Part shown: positions 44,848-53,653 of the stretch, in pieces
How positions within the stretch are numbered: the stretch's first letter is position 1
How the letters are laid out: the number at the start of each line of letters is the position of its first letter
Source: Plotosus lineatus
Lineage: Eukaryota > Chordata > Actinopteri > Siluriformes > Plotosidae
NCBI GenBank assembly: GCA_024760905.1
Contig: CM045735.1
Span: forward strand, 30,913,249-30,977,248
Direction: 5' to 3'
Length of the DNA stretch: 64,000 nt
The notes under the pieces: model-generated
The model's input: only the letters and a program-made list of their open reading frames with translations
Database searches by the model: none
Told to the model about the DNA's origin: nothing
Translations under genes and position numbers: made by a program

Positions 44848-46980
44848 ATGATGCAAATCAGAAGTATTACCCCCATACCGGATCGGTCGAGGCCCGGGTT
44901 AACAACGACCGCCATCAGTGCTGTCAATCAACAGGGTGCTGATGGAAATTGGACTACTGTTGGTCGAAGACGTCGAAGAAGGAGAGGTGGGAGACATGTC
45001 CGTAGGCAGAGAGAGAAGAGGAATGGCATGAGTCTAGGACTGAGAGTGGTGACTTTGAATGTTGGAACTATGCAAAGAAAAGGTAGAGAGCTGGCTGACA
45101 TGATGCAGAGGAGGAAGGTGGACATACTGTGTGTTCAGGAGACCAGGTGGAAAGGTAGCAAAGCTAAAAGCTTAGGAGCAGGGTTTAAGCCATTTTATCA
45201 CGGTCTGGATGGGAAGAGAAATGGAGTAGGAGTCATGTTGAAGGAGGGGTTTGTCAGGAATGTTCTAAAAGTGAAAAGAGTGTCAGACAGAGTGATGAGT
45301 CTCAAGGTAGAAATTGAAGGTGTAATGCTCAATGTTGTTAGTGCTTATGCCCCACAGGCAGGATGTGAGCTAGAAGAGAAGGAGAGATTCTGGAGTGACT
45401 TAGATGAAGTGATGCAGAGTACCGCCAGAGGTGAAAGAGTGGTCATTGGTGCAGACTTCAATGGACATGTTGGTGCAGGCAACAGAGGGGAGGAGGAAGT
45501 GATGGGCAGGTTTGGTATCCAGGACAGGAACGCAGAAGGACAGATGTTGATAGATTTTGCAAAAAGGATGGAAATGGCTGTGGTGAATACCTTCTTCCAG
45601 AAGAAACAGGAGCATAGGGTGACTTATAAAAGCGGAGGTAGGAGCACACAGGTAGACTACATCTTGTGTAGACGATGTAATTTGAAGGAAGTCAGTGACT
45701 GCAAAGTCATAGTGGGTGAGAGTGTTGCCAAACAGCATAGGATGGTGGTGTGTAGGATGACTCTGATGGTGAGGAAGGTGAAAAAGGCAAAGGCAGAGCA
45801 GAAGACAAAGTGGTGGAAGCTGAAAAAGGAAGAGTGTCGTGTTGTCTTCAAGGAGGAGTTGAAACAGGCTTTGGGTGGCCAGGAAGTGCTTCCCAATGAC
45901 TGGACAACCACAGCAAATGTGATCAGGGACACGGGTAGGAGAGTACTTGGTGTGTCCTCTGGAAGGAAAGTAGATAAGGAGACTTGGTGGTGGAATGAGG
46001 AAGTGCAAGAGTGTGTACAAAGGAAGAGGTTAGCTAAGAAGAAGTGGGACATTGAGAGGACCGAAGAGAGTAAACAGGAGTACAGGGAGACCCAGCGTAA
46101 GGCGAAAGTAGCAGTGGCTAAGGCCAAACAGAGGGCGTATGATGACTTGTATGATAGGTTGGATAGTAAAGAGGGAGAAAATGATCTATACAGGTTGGCA
46201 CAGCAGAGAAATAGAGATGGGAAAGACATGCAGCAAGTTAGATTGATAAAGGACAGAGAGGGAAATGTATTGACTGATGACAGAAGTGTGCTGGGAAGAT
46301 GGAAAGAGAACTTTGAAGAGCTGATGAATGAGGAAAATGAGAGAGAAAAAAGAGTAGAAGATGTGACCACTGAGGAGCAGGACGTAGCAAAGATCAGTAA
46401 GGGTGAAGTGAGAAGGGCATTGAAGAGGATGAAGAATGGAAAGGCAGTTGGTCCTGATGATATACCTGTGGAGGTATGGAAGTGTCTAGGAGAGGTAGCA
46501 GTAAGTTTTTTGACAAGAACATTCAACAAGGTACTAGAGAGTGAGCAGATGCCGGAGGAGTGGAGGAGAAGTGTGCTGGTGCCCATTTTTAAGAACAAGG
46601 GAGACGTGCAGAGTTGCAGCAACTACAGAGGGATAAAGTTGATGAGCCATACGATGAAGTTATGGGAAAGAATAGTGGAAGCTAGACTAAGGGCAGAGGT
46701 CAGCATTTGTGAACAACAGTTTGGTTTCATGCCAAGAAAGAGCACCACAGATGCAATGTTTGCTTTGAGGATGTTAATAGAGAAGTACTCCTCCTTGAAG
46801 ACAACACGACACTCTTCCTTTTTCAGCTTCCACCACTTTGTCTTCTGCTCTGCCGTTGTCTTCTTCATCTTCCTCACCATCAGCGTCATCCTGCACACCA
46901 CTATCCTATGCTGTTTGTCAACACTCTCATCCACTACTACTTACAAAGATTTACATACGACTTACAAATTTGCAAAGTAA
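44848..46980 (+). CDS. RTE piece E: open frame for endonuclease, linker and RT fingers
   Basis: The longest open frame in the window (710 codons). Residues about 10-60 are basic (GRRRRRRRGGRHVRRQREKR). The APE-type endonuclease spans about 65-300: TLNVGTM (Asn), CVQETRWKG (Glu), GADFNGHVGAG (Asp/Asn), STQVDYILCRRC and SVAKQHRMVVC (His). The linker runs from 310 to 520 (EQKTKWWKLKKEE, RRALKRMKNGKAVGPDD). RT fingers follow: VPIFKNKGDV, NYRGIKLMSHTMKLWERI and QQFGFMPRKSTTDAMFALRM. It stops being RTE after LIEKY, and the last ~65 codons come from antisense piece F and flanking repeat. The palm motifs are absent, so the product could at most nick DNA. Codons upstream of IPDRSRPG are leader, so the true start is uncertain. 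Confidence 0.75.
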   Translation: MMQIRSITPIPDRSRPGLTTTAISAVNQQGADGNWTTVGRRRRRRRGGRHVRRQREKRNGMSLGLRVVTLNVGTMQRKGRELADMMQRRKVDILCVQETRWKGSKAKSLGAGFKPFYHGLDGKRNGVGVMLKEGFVRNVLKVKRVSDRVMSLKVEIEGVMLNVVSAYAPQAGCELEEKERFWSDLDEVMQSTARGERVVIGADFNGHVGAGNRGEEEVMGRFGIQDRNAEGQMLIDFAKRMEMAVVNTFFQKKQEHRVTYKSGGRSTQVDYILCRRCNLKEVSDCKVIVGESVAKQHRMVVCRMTLMVRKVKKAKAEQKTKWWKLKKEECRVVFKEELKQALGGQEVLPNDWTTTANVIRDTGRRVLGVSSGRKVDKETWWWNEEVQECVQRKRLAKKKWDIERTEESKQEYRETQRKAKVAVAKAKQRAYDDLYDRLDSKEGENDLYRLAQQRNRDGKDMQQVRLIKDREGNVLTDDRSVLGRWKENFEELMNEENEREKRVEDVTTEEQDVAKISKGEVRRALKRMKNGKAVGPDDIPVEVWKCLGEVAVSFLTRTFNKVLESEQMPEEWRRSVLVPIFKNKGDVQSCSNYRGIKLMSHTMKLWERIVEARLRAEVSICEQQFGFMPRKSTTDAMFALRMLIEKYSSLKTTRHSSFFSFHHFVFCSAVVFFIFLTISVILHTTILCCLSTLSSTTTYKDLHTTYKFAK

Positions 46981-47120
46981 CTTACAATATCCTTACTTAT
47001 AATTGAGTACATGAGGGTTAAGGGCATTGCTCAGATGCCCAGAAGTGATGAGTTTGTGGTACTAGGCTTGAACCCTCAGCCTTCTGACCAGTAACCTAGA
47101 GTATCCACTACTGAGCCATA
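46940..47120 (-). repeat. tRNA-derived repeat inside the RTE composite
   Basis: The minus strand shows ggctcagtagtggatactct, the B-box-like gggttcaagcctagta, tgggcatctgagcaatgccc and a worn TTACAA-rich tail. It sits between RTE pieces F and G. Confidence 0.6.
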
Positions 47121-47159
47121 GATCATTTTAAAATAGGAATACTGTACAGGGATCCCTCG

Positions 47160-47916
47160 CTGTCTTCTGCTCTGCCTTTTCCTTTGTCACCCTCCTCACC
47201 ATCAGCGTCATCCTGCACACTACCATCCTATGCTGTTTGGCAACAGTCTCACCCACTGCTACTTTGAAGTCACTGACTTCCTTCAAATTACATCACCTAC
47301 ACAAGCTGAAGTCTACTTGTGTGCTCATACCTCCGCTTTTATAAGTCACATCCTGCCTGTGGGGCATAAGCACTAACAACATTGAACGTCACACCTTCAA
47401 TTTCTACCTTGAGACTCGTCACTCTGTCTGACAATTTTTTCACTTCTATAACATTCCTGACAAACCCCTCCTTCAACATGACTCCTACTCCATTTCTCTT
47501 CCCATCCACACCATGATAAAACAGCTTAAACCCTGCTTCTAAGCTTCTAGCCTTGCTACCTTTCCACCTGGTCTCCTGGACACACAGTATGTCCACCTTC
47601 CTCCTCTGCATCATGTCAGCCAGCTCTCTACCTTTTCCTGGTCATAGTTCCAACATTTAAAGTCCCTACTCTCAGTCCTAGACTCATACCTTTCCTCTTC
47701 TCTCTCTGCCTAAGGACACGCCTCCCTCCTCGTTGCGGTCGTTGTTAATCCGGGCCTCAACCGATCCGGTATGAATTTCGTTTTGATCATTTGCATAACA
47801 ATTTTGGCAGAAGTTTTATGCTGGATGCCCTTCCTGTCGCAACCCTCTGCATTTATCCGGGCTGGGGACCGGCGTGAAGGTGAACACTGGATTGTGCCTC
47901 CCCTCACGGCTGCATT
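47160..47916 (-). pseudogene. RTE piece G: 5' end and endonuclease fragments
   Basis: The minus strand begins with the element 5' end (aatgcagccgtgaggggagg) and the leader with gcgacaggaagggcatccag, followed by MMQRRKVDILCVQETRWKG (47339-47614). A deletion near 47345 joins APQAGC to the YKS...VDF region, and worn linker follows down to 47160. The poly-G tract of other copies is reduced to short G runs. It supplies the right boundary of the composite. Confidence 0.8.
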
Positions 47917-47931
47917 CTCAATCGGTTATAT

Positions 47932-49141
47932 ATGTCAATCAATTCTCGAGGGTGAGGTGTGATCAGTGTGGAAGCTCTTCATGATCGTATGTTGTTGTGT
48001 ACTTTTGCACACATTTATCTATCAGATGATCCTCTTGTAAAACATGTCAAGACTCACGATGAAAGCAAGGAGTTCCACAGTTATTTCAAACAAGTGCAAG
48101 TGCTGTTGCTGAGGGTCTCAACTTTGCTCTTGACTGTGTTGATGGTGAGGTACTGCTGGACAGTACATCAATGTAAATCAACCAGGTGAAGTCATTTACA
48201 ATATAAGCTGAGAGTTGCCATTTTAAGGAGTAACTTTCTGCAAAGCCACTGCATCATGTTTATGTGCAGTTTGTTGAACAGAACAGTAGTGTAATCCTAC
48301 TGACTTCTTTGCATGGATGAAGTCGGCTGGTATCAAAAGTGAAACTGAGGGCTTTCTTTTTGCCCCTCAGGACCAGTTCTTTCCTACACGCAATGTGATA
48401 TTTTAAGAGAACATGTCAATCTCAGATGCTGTATACTGTATGTAATGAATTTAGTGAGACTGTTCAACACCTTGTCAGTGGTTGTCCTGCTTTGGCACAA
48501 ACTTCAGACTTGAAAAGACATGATAGCATTGCATGTTCGAGGTCCACTTATGGTATGACCCTGATCATGTCCAGGGAGTCATGAAAAATTATGATTTTAA
48601 GCTTCTATGGAATCGGCCCATTTACAGCCTGAGGAACGTTGAAGCCAATAAGTCTGATCTTGTTCTGTTTGATAAAGCCAATTAAGTGATCAATATTATT
48701 GAATTTCCTGTCCCTTTTGACAGGAATGTGATTGGCAAGATTCAGGAAAAGCATGTTAAATATGTGGACTTTGCCTTTGAAATGTCTTGCTTGTATCCAA
48801 ATTACACAGTCGTCCCATCTCCCAATTGTTCTCGGCGCCAATGGTTTGGTATCACCTGATCTACTGACACAGATCAAGAGTGTGCCTGGGTTTGTTACTG
48901 AGAACACAGCTCTTCTGACAGTCTGGGCAATGCAGAAGGCTGCAGTATTGGGGAGTCTTCATATTCTCCGGAAAGTCCTTGGTGGGTTTGACAAGGCAGT
49001 GCTTCCTGGGAGAACTTCCATTCGCTGTCTGGGCTACGTATAGAGAGAGTGAGGGCCCTGAGCTGATGATGAGCCTTACAAGACTGATGTGCCAGGATCA
49101 CCCGATCCCTCTCTGCCGAATATAATTTTTTAACTTTAGTG
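47932..49141 (+). pseudogene. R4/Dong-like LINE, 3' part with nuclease-like domain
   Basis: Continuation of the LINE left of the RTE composite. In broken frames it shows SYFKQ..., an HL-V-GCPAL-type Cys/His region near 48470-48500, and a C-terminal block at 48650-49020. That block reads SDLVLFDKAN, INIIEFPVPFDRNVIGKI, EKHVKYVDFAFEMSCLYPNY, VLGANGLVSPDLL and KAAVLGSLHILRKVL. This is the restriction-like (PD-(D/E)XK-type) nuclease region at the C-terminus of R2/R4-group LINEs, which cleaves the target DNA. The Asp before IIEF and the Glu fit the nuclease core. The element runs into a TAA microsatellite at 49142. Confidence 0.72.
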
Positions 49142-49159
49142 ATACTAATAATAGTAATA

Positions 49160-49194
<35 letters not shown>
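49142..49194. repeat. (TAA)n tract at the right edge of the R4-like LINE
   Basis: gatactaataatagtaataa followed by an uninterrupted AAT run. With the tract at 40766-40805 it frames the LINE. Confidence 0.92.
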
Positions 49195-49196
<2 letters not shown>

Positions 49197-49199
49197 AAG

Positions 49200-49575
49200 A
49201 CATATTTTTATTAAGACTTAACTGTGATGTTTCAAAGCACTGACACTGGAGACTCCTTCTATAAGTTTTTATGACAGAAATCTTCTCCAAACCAGCAATA
49301 ATGAGTTTTTCTGTTAAATTGGCCTTTTTTTAAAAAAAATACAGTTTCTTTTTAATCATTTTTATTAGTTGTAATTTTATGTGGAAGGTTCACAGTCCAA
49401 ATTATCTTTGACTGTGGGACGTAAATCCCACGCAGGTGGAATAGGTCTATTTTGTTCCACCTTTGAGCTGGAACAGCAGTTCGCAGCAGATCCGGGGTGG
49501 ACGTCTGTCTAAAAGGTACAGCTATAATGGTGTATGTGTGGAGTGTGATGTTTTTGATGTTCCAGCTTCCAAAGT
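49200..49575. other. Unassigned DNA
   Basis: No gene or repeat was recognised. Short T and A runs near 49327-49340. Confidence 0.35.
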
Positions 49576-49579
49576 GGGT

Positions 49580-50025
49580 GGCGTGGTGGTGTAGTTCTAC
49601 CTTACAGCAAAAATACGTATGCGTGTATGTTTGCACTGAATGTACATGCACACAATTTTGTTATGCGTACTTTTATATAATTACAACAAACATTCTGATT
49701 CTGAAAGTCCTGAGTGTGGGTTCCAGACTGGGTCACGGCACCCAGCCTTTGTCTGTGCTCAGTGTGGAGTATATTTTCCATGTACTTGTCTGGGTCTCCT
49801 CTGGGTACTTCGGCTTCCTCCTAGATTTCAAAGAAATGGACATTCGGTTCAGTAGTGGTTCCAGGTTGCAAATGATCAAAACGAGAAAGAGAGAGAGAGA
49901 GAGAGAGAGAGGTTCCAGGTTGACACTAGCTGTGAGTGTGTGTGAATGGTTGTGTATGGGTTGGTCCTGCGATGGACTGGCAAGATGTTGGTGTACCCCT
50001 TTTTCGCCAAATTCTGGCTGAGATA
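49580..50025 (+). repeat. DANA-like SINE with insertions, and (GA)n
   Basis: Head gtggcgtggtggtgtagttc, a foreign 80-base stretch, then gtgggttccagactgggtca, ggtctcctctgggtactt and agatttcaaagaaatgga. A GA tract (49887-49911) is flanked by a repeated ggttccaggttg, and the tail is gcgatggactggcaagatgt. Confidence 0.65.
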
Positions 50026-50094
50026 AACATTGAAAACATTTTTGAAAACATTTTTATTATGTGAAAAAAATGTGTACAAAGTTGTACATAAAAG

Positions 50095-50400
50095 CGCTAC
50101 TTTAGAGAATAGATGCATCAGAGGAGATCTCATTGAAGTTTTCAAATTTTTTGAATGGTTTTGTGAATATTGACAGTAGTGCTTTCTTTGAGATGAGATC
50201 TCCTCTGATCTCTATTCTCTAAAGTAGTTAGTCCAAGTTCCCTCAACCTGTCTTCATAATCCAAATTCTGGAGTCCAGGGACCATCCTAGTAGCCCTCCT
50301 CTGGACTTTTTCCAAAATGTCCCTGTCCTTCTGCAAGAACGGGGACCATACCTGAACACAATACCTTAAGTGTGGTCTGACATAGCTTTTATACAATACT
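50095..50400 (-). repeat. CR1/L2-like LINE fragment with an inverted end
   Basis: The minus frame 50142-50396 reads MYKSYVRPHLRYCVQVWSPF, DILEKVQRRATRMVPGL and LRELGLTTLENR, the C-terminal tip of a LINE RT. At 50190-50227 the coding end (gagatctcctctgat, ctattctctaaagtag) is repeated inverted at 50097-50132. There, on the plus strand, the same LINE continues as GDLIEVFKFFE. Confidence 0.75.
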
Positions 50401-50479
50401 AAAAAATAGATAAGATAAACTCCAGCCTCCCTGTGACCTTAATAGGAGGATCAACAAACAGGATGAGATGTGCTTTCCG

Positions 50480-50744
50480 AATCTTTTCCCTTTAAAGGAG
50501 TCGGGTAAAGGAATCGATTCCTTGGTGAATCATTCATCATCAGCGCTGCACCGATAGACAGGAGTGTGTGGGACTGTGAGTTACGTTCTGCTCGCCAACA
50601 TGCGACTGGCGGACGGTATATTGTTTTAAAGAGGGACATTTTAAATGAAATGAAACTCGGTTAAATGGTACGTTAGCGAAGAGGACCGTTATTTTTTCTT
50701 CATCTTGTCTGTTTTCTCTGGAGCCTCGAACACCGGGCGACACC
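50480..50744 (+). promoter_or_regulatory. Candidate promoter and 5' leader of rapgef1
   Basis: The 260 bases before the candidate start codon are locally richer in CpG than the surroundings and free of recognised repeats. A TATA-like gtatattgttttaaag is at 50617-50632. The bases before the start codon, gcgacaccatgt, include the Kozak-favoured purine-like context only weakly (C at -3). No transcript start can be fixed from sequence alone. Confidence 0.35.
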
Positions 50745-50772
50745 ATGTCGGGGAAAATAGAGAGCAAGCACG
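50745..50772 (+). CDS. rapgef1: First coding exon of a rapgef1-like gene
   Basis: ATG at 50745-50747 opens MSGKIESKH plus one base of the next codon. A strong donor follows (g|gtgagt, GT at 50773-50774). From family knowledge, RAPGEF1 (C3G), which activates Rap GTPases downstream of Crk adaptors, has an isoform beginning MSGKIEKA before a DSQRSH segment. The residues, the exon length and the phase-1 junction (a G that would complete an Asp codon) all fit. The following exon was not found before 64000, consistent with a long first intron. Nine residues is short, so identity rests on start, donor and promoter context together. It could be another gene with a similar first exon. Confidence 0.55.
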
Positions 50773-51045
50773 GTGAGTACAACCCGAAAACACAACAAAC
50801 ACACACACCCGAACAAAAAGAGACACGTTTTAAACGTTTGAATGGATATTTACCTCAAATATATGATCTTACATCTGAAGAAACGCTAATTAGTAAGAGA
50901 CAATGCCGTTAGCCTGCGTTAGCACCCGTTAGCTTTAACAGCGAAAGCCCCGGGATTTGTTTGTTTATTTATTTATTTATTTATTATTGGACCCCTTTCC
51001 CCGTTTCCATTCGTTTACCCCGAGTGCCTCGGATTTTATCTCCCC

Positions 51046-51078
<33 letters not shown>

Positions 51079-51400
51079 GGTGAATAGTTTTGTTTGTGTG
51101 GAATTTTAAGTGTTATTTAAGTGTAGTGTTGTTGCTGATAACCGCAGTGACCGCTGCTGTTGTCAATCTCAGTCTGGTGCACGAGACTCACGTGGAACAG
51201 TTTTCTTATGTATTTTTAAAAGCATTTCTAACGGTTTTCAAATTAAACAGGAAAGGTTTGTGTGTGTGTGTGTGTGATCCTGCACTATACAAGTGACTTC
51301 AGCACTGTGTATACAGGATAAAATTGTTTATTATAGCCGTGGATCGGTCAGGATTGTAAAGGAATGAGATTTTGTGTGTATATTATATGTACATCAACAG
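50773..51400 (+). other. Start of candidate rapgef1 intron 1
   Basis: Bases 50773-51000 are moderately G/C rich with CpG (cgttagcctgcgttagcacc, ccccgggatt), as expected beside a promoter. A TTTA run (50959-50984), a TAA run (51046-51076) and a short GT run (51258-51275) follow. Confidence 0.45.
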
Positions 51401-51409
51401 GAAAATTAA

Positions 51410-52050
51410 GCGCGAGAAGGTCCTGGGTTCTATTCCCGGCTCACGCGTTTCTGTGTGAAGTTTGCATGCTCTCCACGTGTTCGTGTGGGTTTCCTCTGGG
51501 TACTCCGGTTTTCTCTCACAGTGGGGCAGTGGTGGTCTAGTGGTATAGGGCGCTGGATCGCTGATCCAAAGGTTGGTGGTTCGAGTTCCACTCTCCACAA
51601 GGTTGTCACTGTCCCCCCCCCCCCCCCAGTGCAGCTAATTGGGTTATCAAAAGGCGGGCCATGTCTCTCACTGTCTATGGTGTGAGGTATGTAAAAGAAC
51701 CATTGCTGACTTTCGTAAAGAGTAGCTGCAAAGTCGTCAGTGTGTTTCTGTCCCTTGCTAAAGGGTTGTGACAGGAAGGGCATCCGACGTAAAAACCTCT
51801 GCCAAATCAAACGTGCAAATCAGATGATTCGCTGTGGCGATTCCCGAGTAAAAGGGAAAAAGCTGAAAGGAAGACAGACAGACTCCGGTTTTCTCTCACA
51901 GTCCAAAACAGTCCAAAATAGATCAATTGGCTATTTCAAATCACTCTGAGGTGTGAGTATGAGTATGAGTGGTTGAGTGAGTGTTGGCCCTGTGATGGCC
52001 CGGCAACCTCCCCATGGCCCTAATGAGTGGTTCAGAAAATGAATGAATAG
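51410..52050 (+). repeat. DANA-like tRNA SINE, split by another SINE
   Basis: The left part, to 51522, has the B-box gggttctattcccgg and gtttgcatgctctcca. The right part, from 51882, has agtccaaaatagatcaattg, tgtgatggcccggcaacctc and a tail with aatgaatgaatagg. The SINE at 51523-51881 lies between, bounded by a 21-base duplication (actccggttttctc, seven more bases). Confidence 0.88.
51523..51881 (+). repeat. tRNA-headed SINE, tail type 1, complete
   Basis: 359 bases. Head gggcagtggtggtctagtgg and ggttcgagttccactctcc; a C tract (51615-51628); body aaccattgctgactttcg; gggttgtgacaggaagggca, aacctctgccaaatcaaac, cgctgtggcgattcccgagt and ggaagacagacag. The 21-base target duplication (51502-51522, 51882-51902) is perfect, so this is a young copy and the best reference for tail type 1. 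Confidence 0.95.
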
Positions 52051-52277
52051 GAATTAAATGCATGGCCTAACTACCTCTTGTTTAGTTTTATGTTAAATGG
52101 CTGTTTATATGTGTAAACACTGGACTGATTTAGAGAAATCTCTGACTTAAGCCAAGCTCACATATAAGCAATCATGGCTGAATGTACAAACAAGTTTCAG
52201 TTCAAGGGTAATTTTTTTTTGTTCATTATTTATTTACTTATGTATTTATTTATTTTTCAACATTTTTATATACGCAC

Positions 52278-52345
52278 TGTATTAATCCTGGAAGGATTAA
52301 TAATCCTCTGCATTTAACCCATCCAAAATGAGCGAACACACACCG
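52278..52345 (-). repeat. Fragment of the dispersed repeat seen at 25200
   Basis: gtattaatcctggaaggatt, cctctgcatttaacccatcc and a gcgaacacacac start match 25220-25285. Confidence 0.7.
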
Positions 52346-52394
52346 TATCTCAGACTTGTTCCGTTTGTGCACAGATCTGATTCTTTGGGATATA

Positions 52395-53270
52395 CAGTAG
52401 TGCTATGCAAATGTTTTTGCCCCACATACTGATTTTTTTATTATTATTATTATTTTTTTTACTTTTTTGCACCTTTGGAACACTTAACTTTTTCAGATCA
52501 TCAAACAGATTTAAACATTACTTAACGATAACCCCAGTATTAAAAAATGCAGTCTTCCTGTTGTGATTTTATTTGTTAACAGAAAAACACTGTCCAAACT
52601 TACATGAACCTCTGTGAAAAAGTAACCCCCCCCCTTGTTAAAAGGTGAGGTAATTGTGATTAATCCTATTATTGGGGAAAACTGACTTCAATTTCATGGC
52701 CACACCCAAGCCTGATTGCTGCCAGAATTTTCCAATCAGGAGATTCCCAACATAAAATCTGTCTGACAAGGTGTGGTAGGCCATACTGATCATCAGGCCG
52801 TGATCCAGTGAGCTTCAAGAGCAAACAAGAAAGAAGATTATAGAGATGTCTCGGTCTGGAAAAGGATACAAAGTCATTGGTAAATCAAAATGAGGCTTTG
52901 GAGTGGCCTAGTCAAAGTCCCAACCTTAACCCTATTGAGATGCTGTGGCATGACCATTAAAAGGCTGCATCACAACGATGTGAAAGACTCATCGCCTCTT
53001 ATTGCAAATGCTTGACTGCAGTTAATGCTGCAAAAGGTGTTTCAACCAGGTATTAGGTTTGGGGGCAATTACTTATTCAGGCCCTTGTAGGTTCAGATGT
53101 TTTCTTTCACTCTTAATAAATGCAATTTGCACTGAAAACTGCATTTTGTGTTTACTTGTGTTTTATCCTTGTATAATATTTAGGTTTGCTTGATCTGAAA
53201 TGGATGACCATGACAAACGTGCAAAAAATGTCAGAAATTGGTCAGGGGCAAAAACCTTTGCACAGCATTG
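52395..53270 (+). mobile_element. Internally deleted Tc1/mariner-type element
   Basis: 876 bp; ends cagtagtgctatgcaaatgt and, inverted, acctttgcacagcattg; flanked by TA (52393-52394, 53271-53272). Between 52900 and 53055 the transposase end is readable: PNLNPIEMLWHD, HNDVKDSSPLIANAL, AAKGVSTRY. The N-terminal and most catalytic coding is gone. Its termini differ from those of the three Tc1 copies elsewhere in the window. Confidence 0.85.
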
Positions 53271-53274
53271 TATT

Positions 53275-53635
53275 TAAGGGGACATATGGGAAAAAATTAT
53301 TCTCTGCAGTAATCTACTGCTGTATTGTTTTTATTTACTTTTCCTTAAATAACGTTACATTTTGATTTCCCCACATAATTTTCATCCAATATAAAACAGT
53401 ATTAGTACTTTTAATATGTAATTATTCTCTGATCTGACATGGAATGAACGAATCACGGAAGAACGTGCATGGTTTTAGGTGCAACTCTGTGTATGCGTCT
53501 CTCTCTCTCTCACTCACACACACTCTCATAAGTCCAAATAGTGCAGGCTGAAAGAGCGACTGTCCCATAAGCCAAATCTAAGCAGCTTATACTGAAATAC
53601 AAAATTAATTCAACCGGACCCACTGGACTCGAATC
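53275..53635. other. Unassigned intron DNA
   Basis: No gene or repeat was recognised apart from a short CT/CA tract at 53499-53526. Confidence 0.35.
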
Positions 53636-53653
53636 AAGATTGTGGTTACATGT

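Larger units (their letters stand above)
43689..47916. mobile_element. Rearranged RTE composite (pieces D, E, F, G)
   Basis: The 4.2-kb block is bounded by near-identical 15-base duplications, ctcagttggttatat (43674-43688) and ctcaatcggttatat (47917-47931), so it sits as one unit inside the R4-like LINE. Pieces: D (-, 43689-44728), 3' half from FVDL to the 3' end; E (+, 44721-46788), 5' end to MLIEKY; F (-, 46789-46938), around EQKTKWWKL; a tRNA-like repeat (46940-47120); G (-, 47160-47916), 5' end and endonuclease with a deletion near 47345. D and E meet at an 8-base overlap, aatgcagc. Confidence 0.88.

Noticed and set aside
48605..48907. Minus-strand 100-codon frame as a gene
   Set aside because: The plus strand of the same segment carries the nuclease-like block of the R4/Dong-like LINE, which explains the open frame better.
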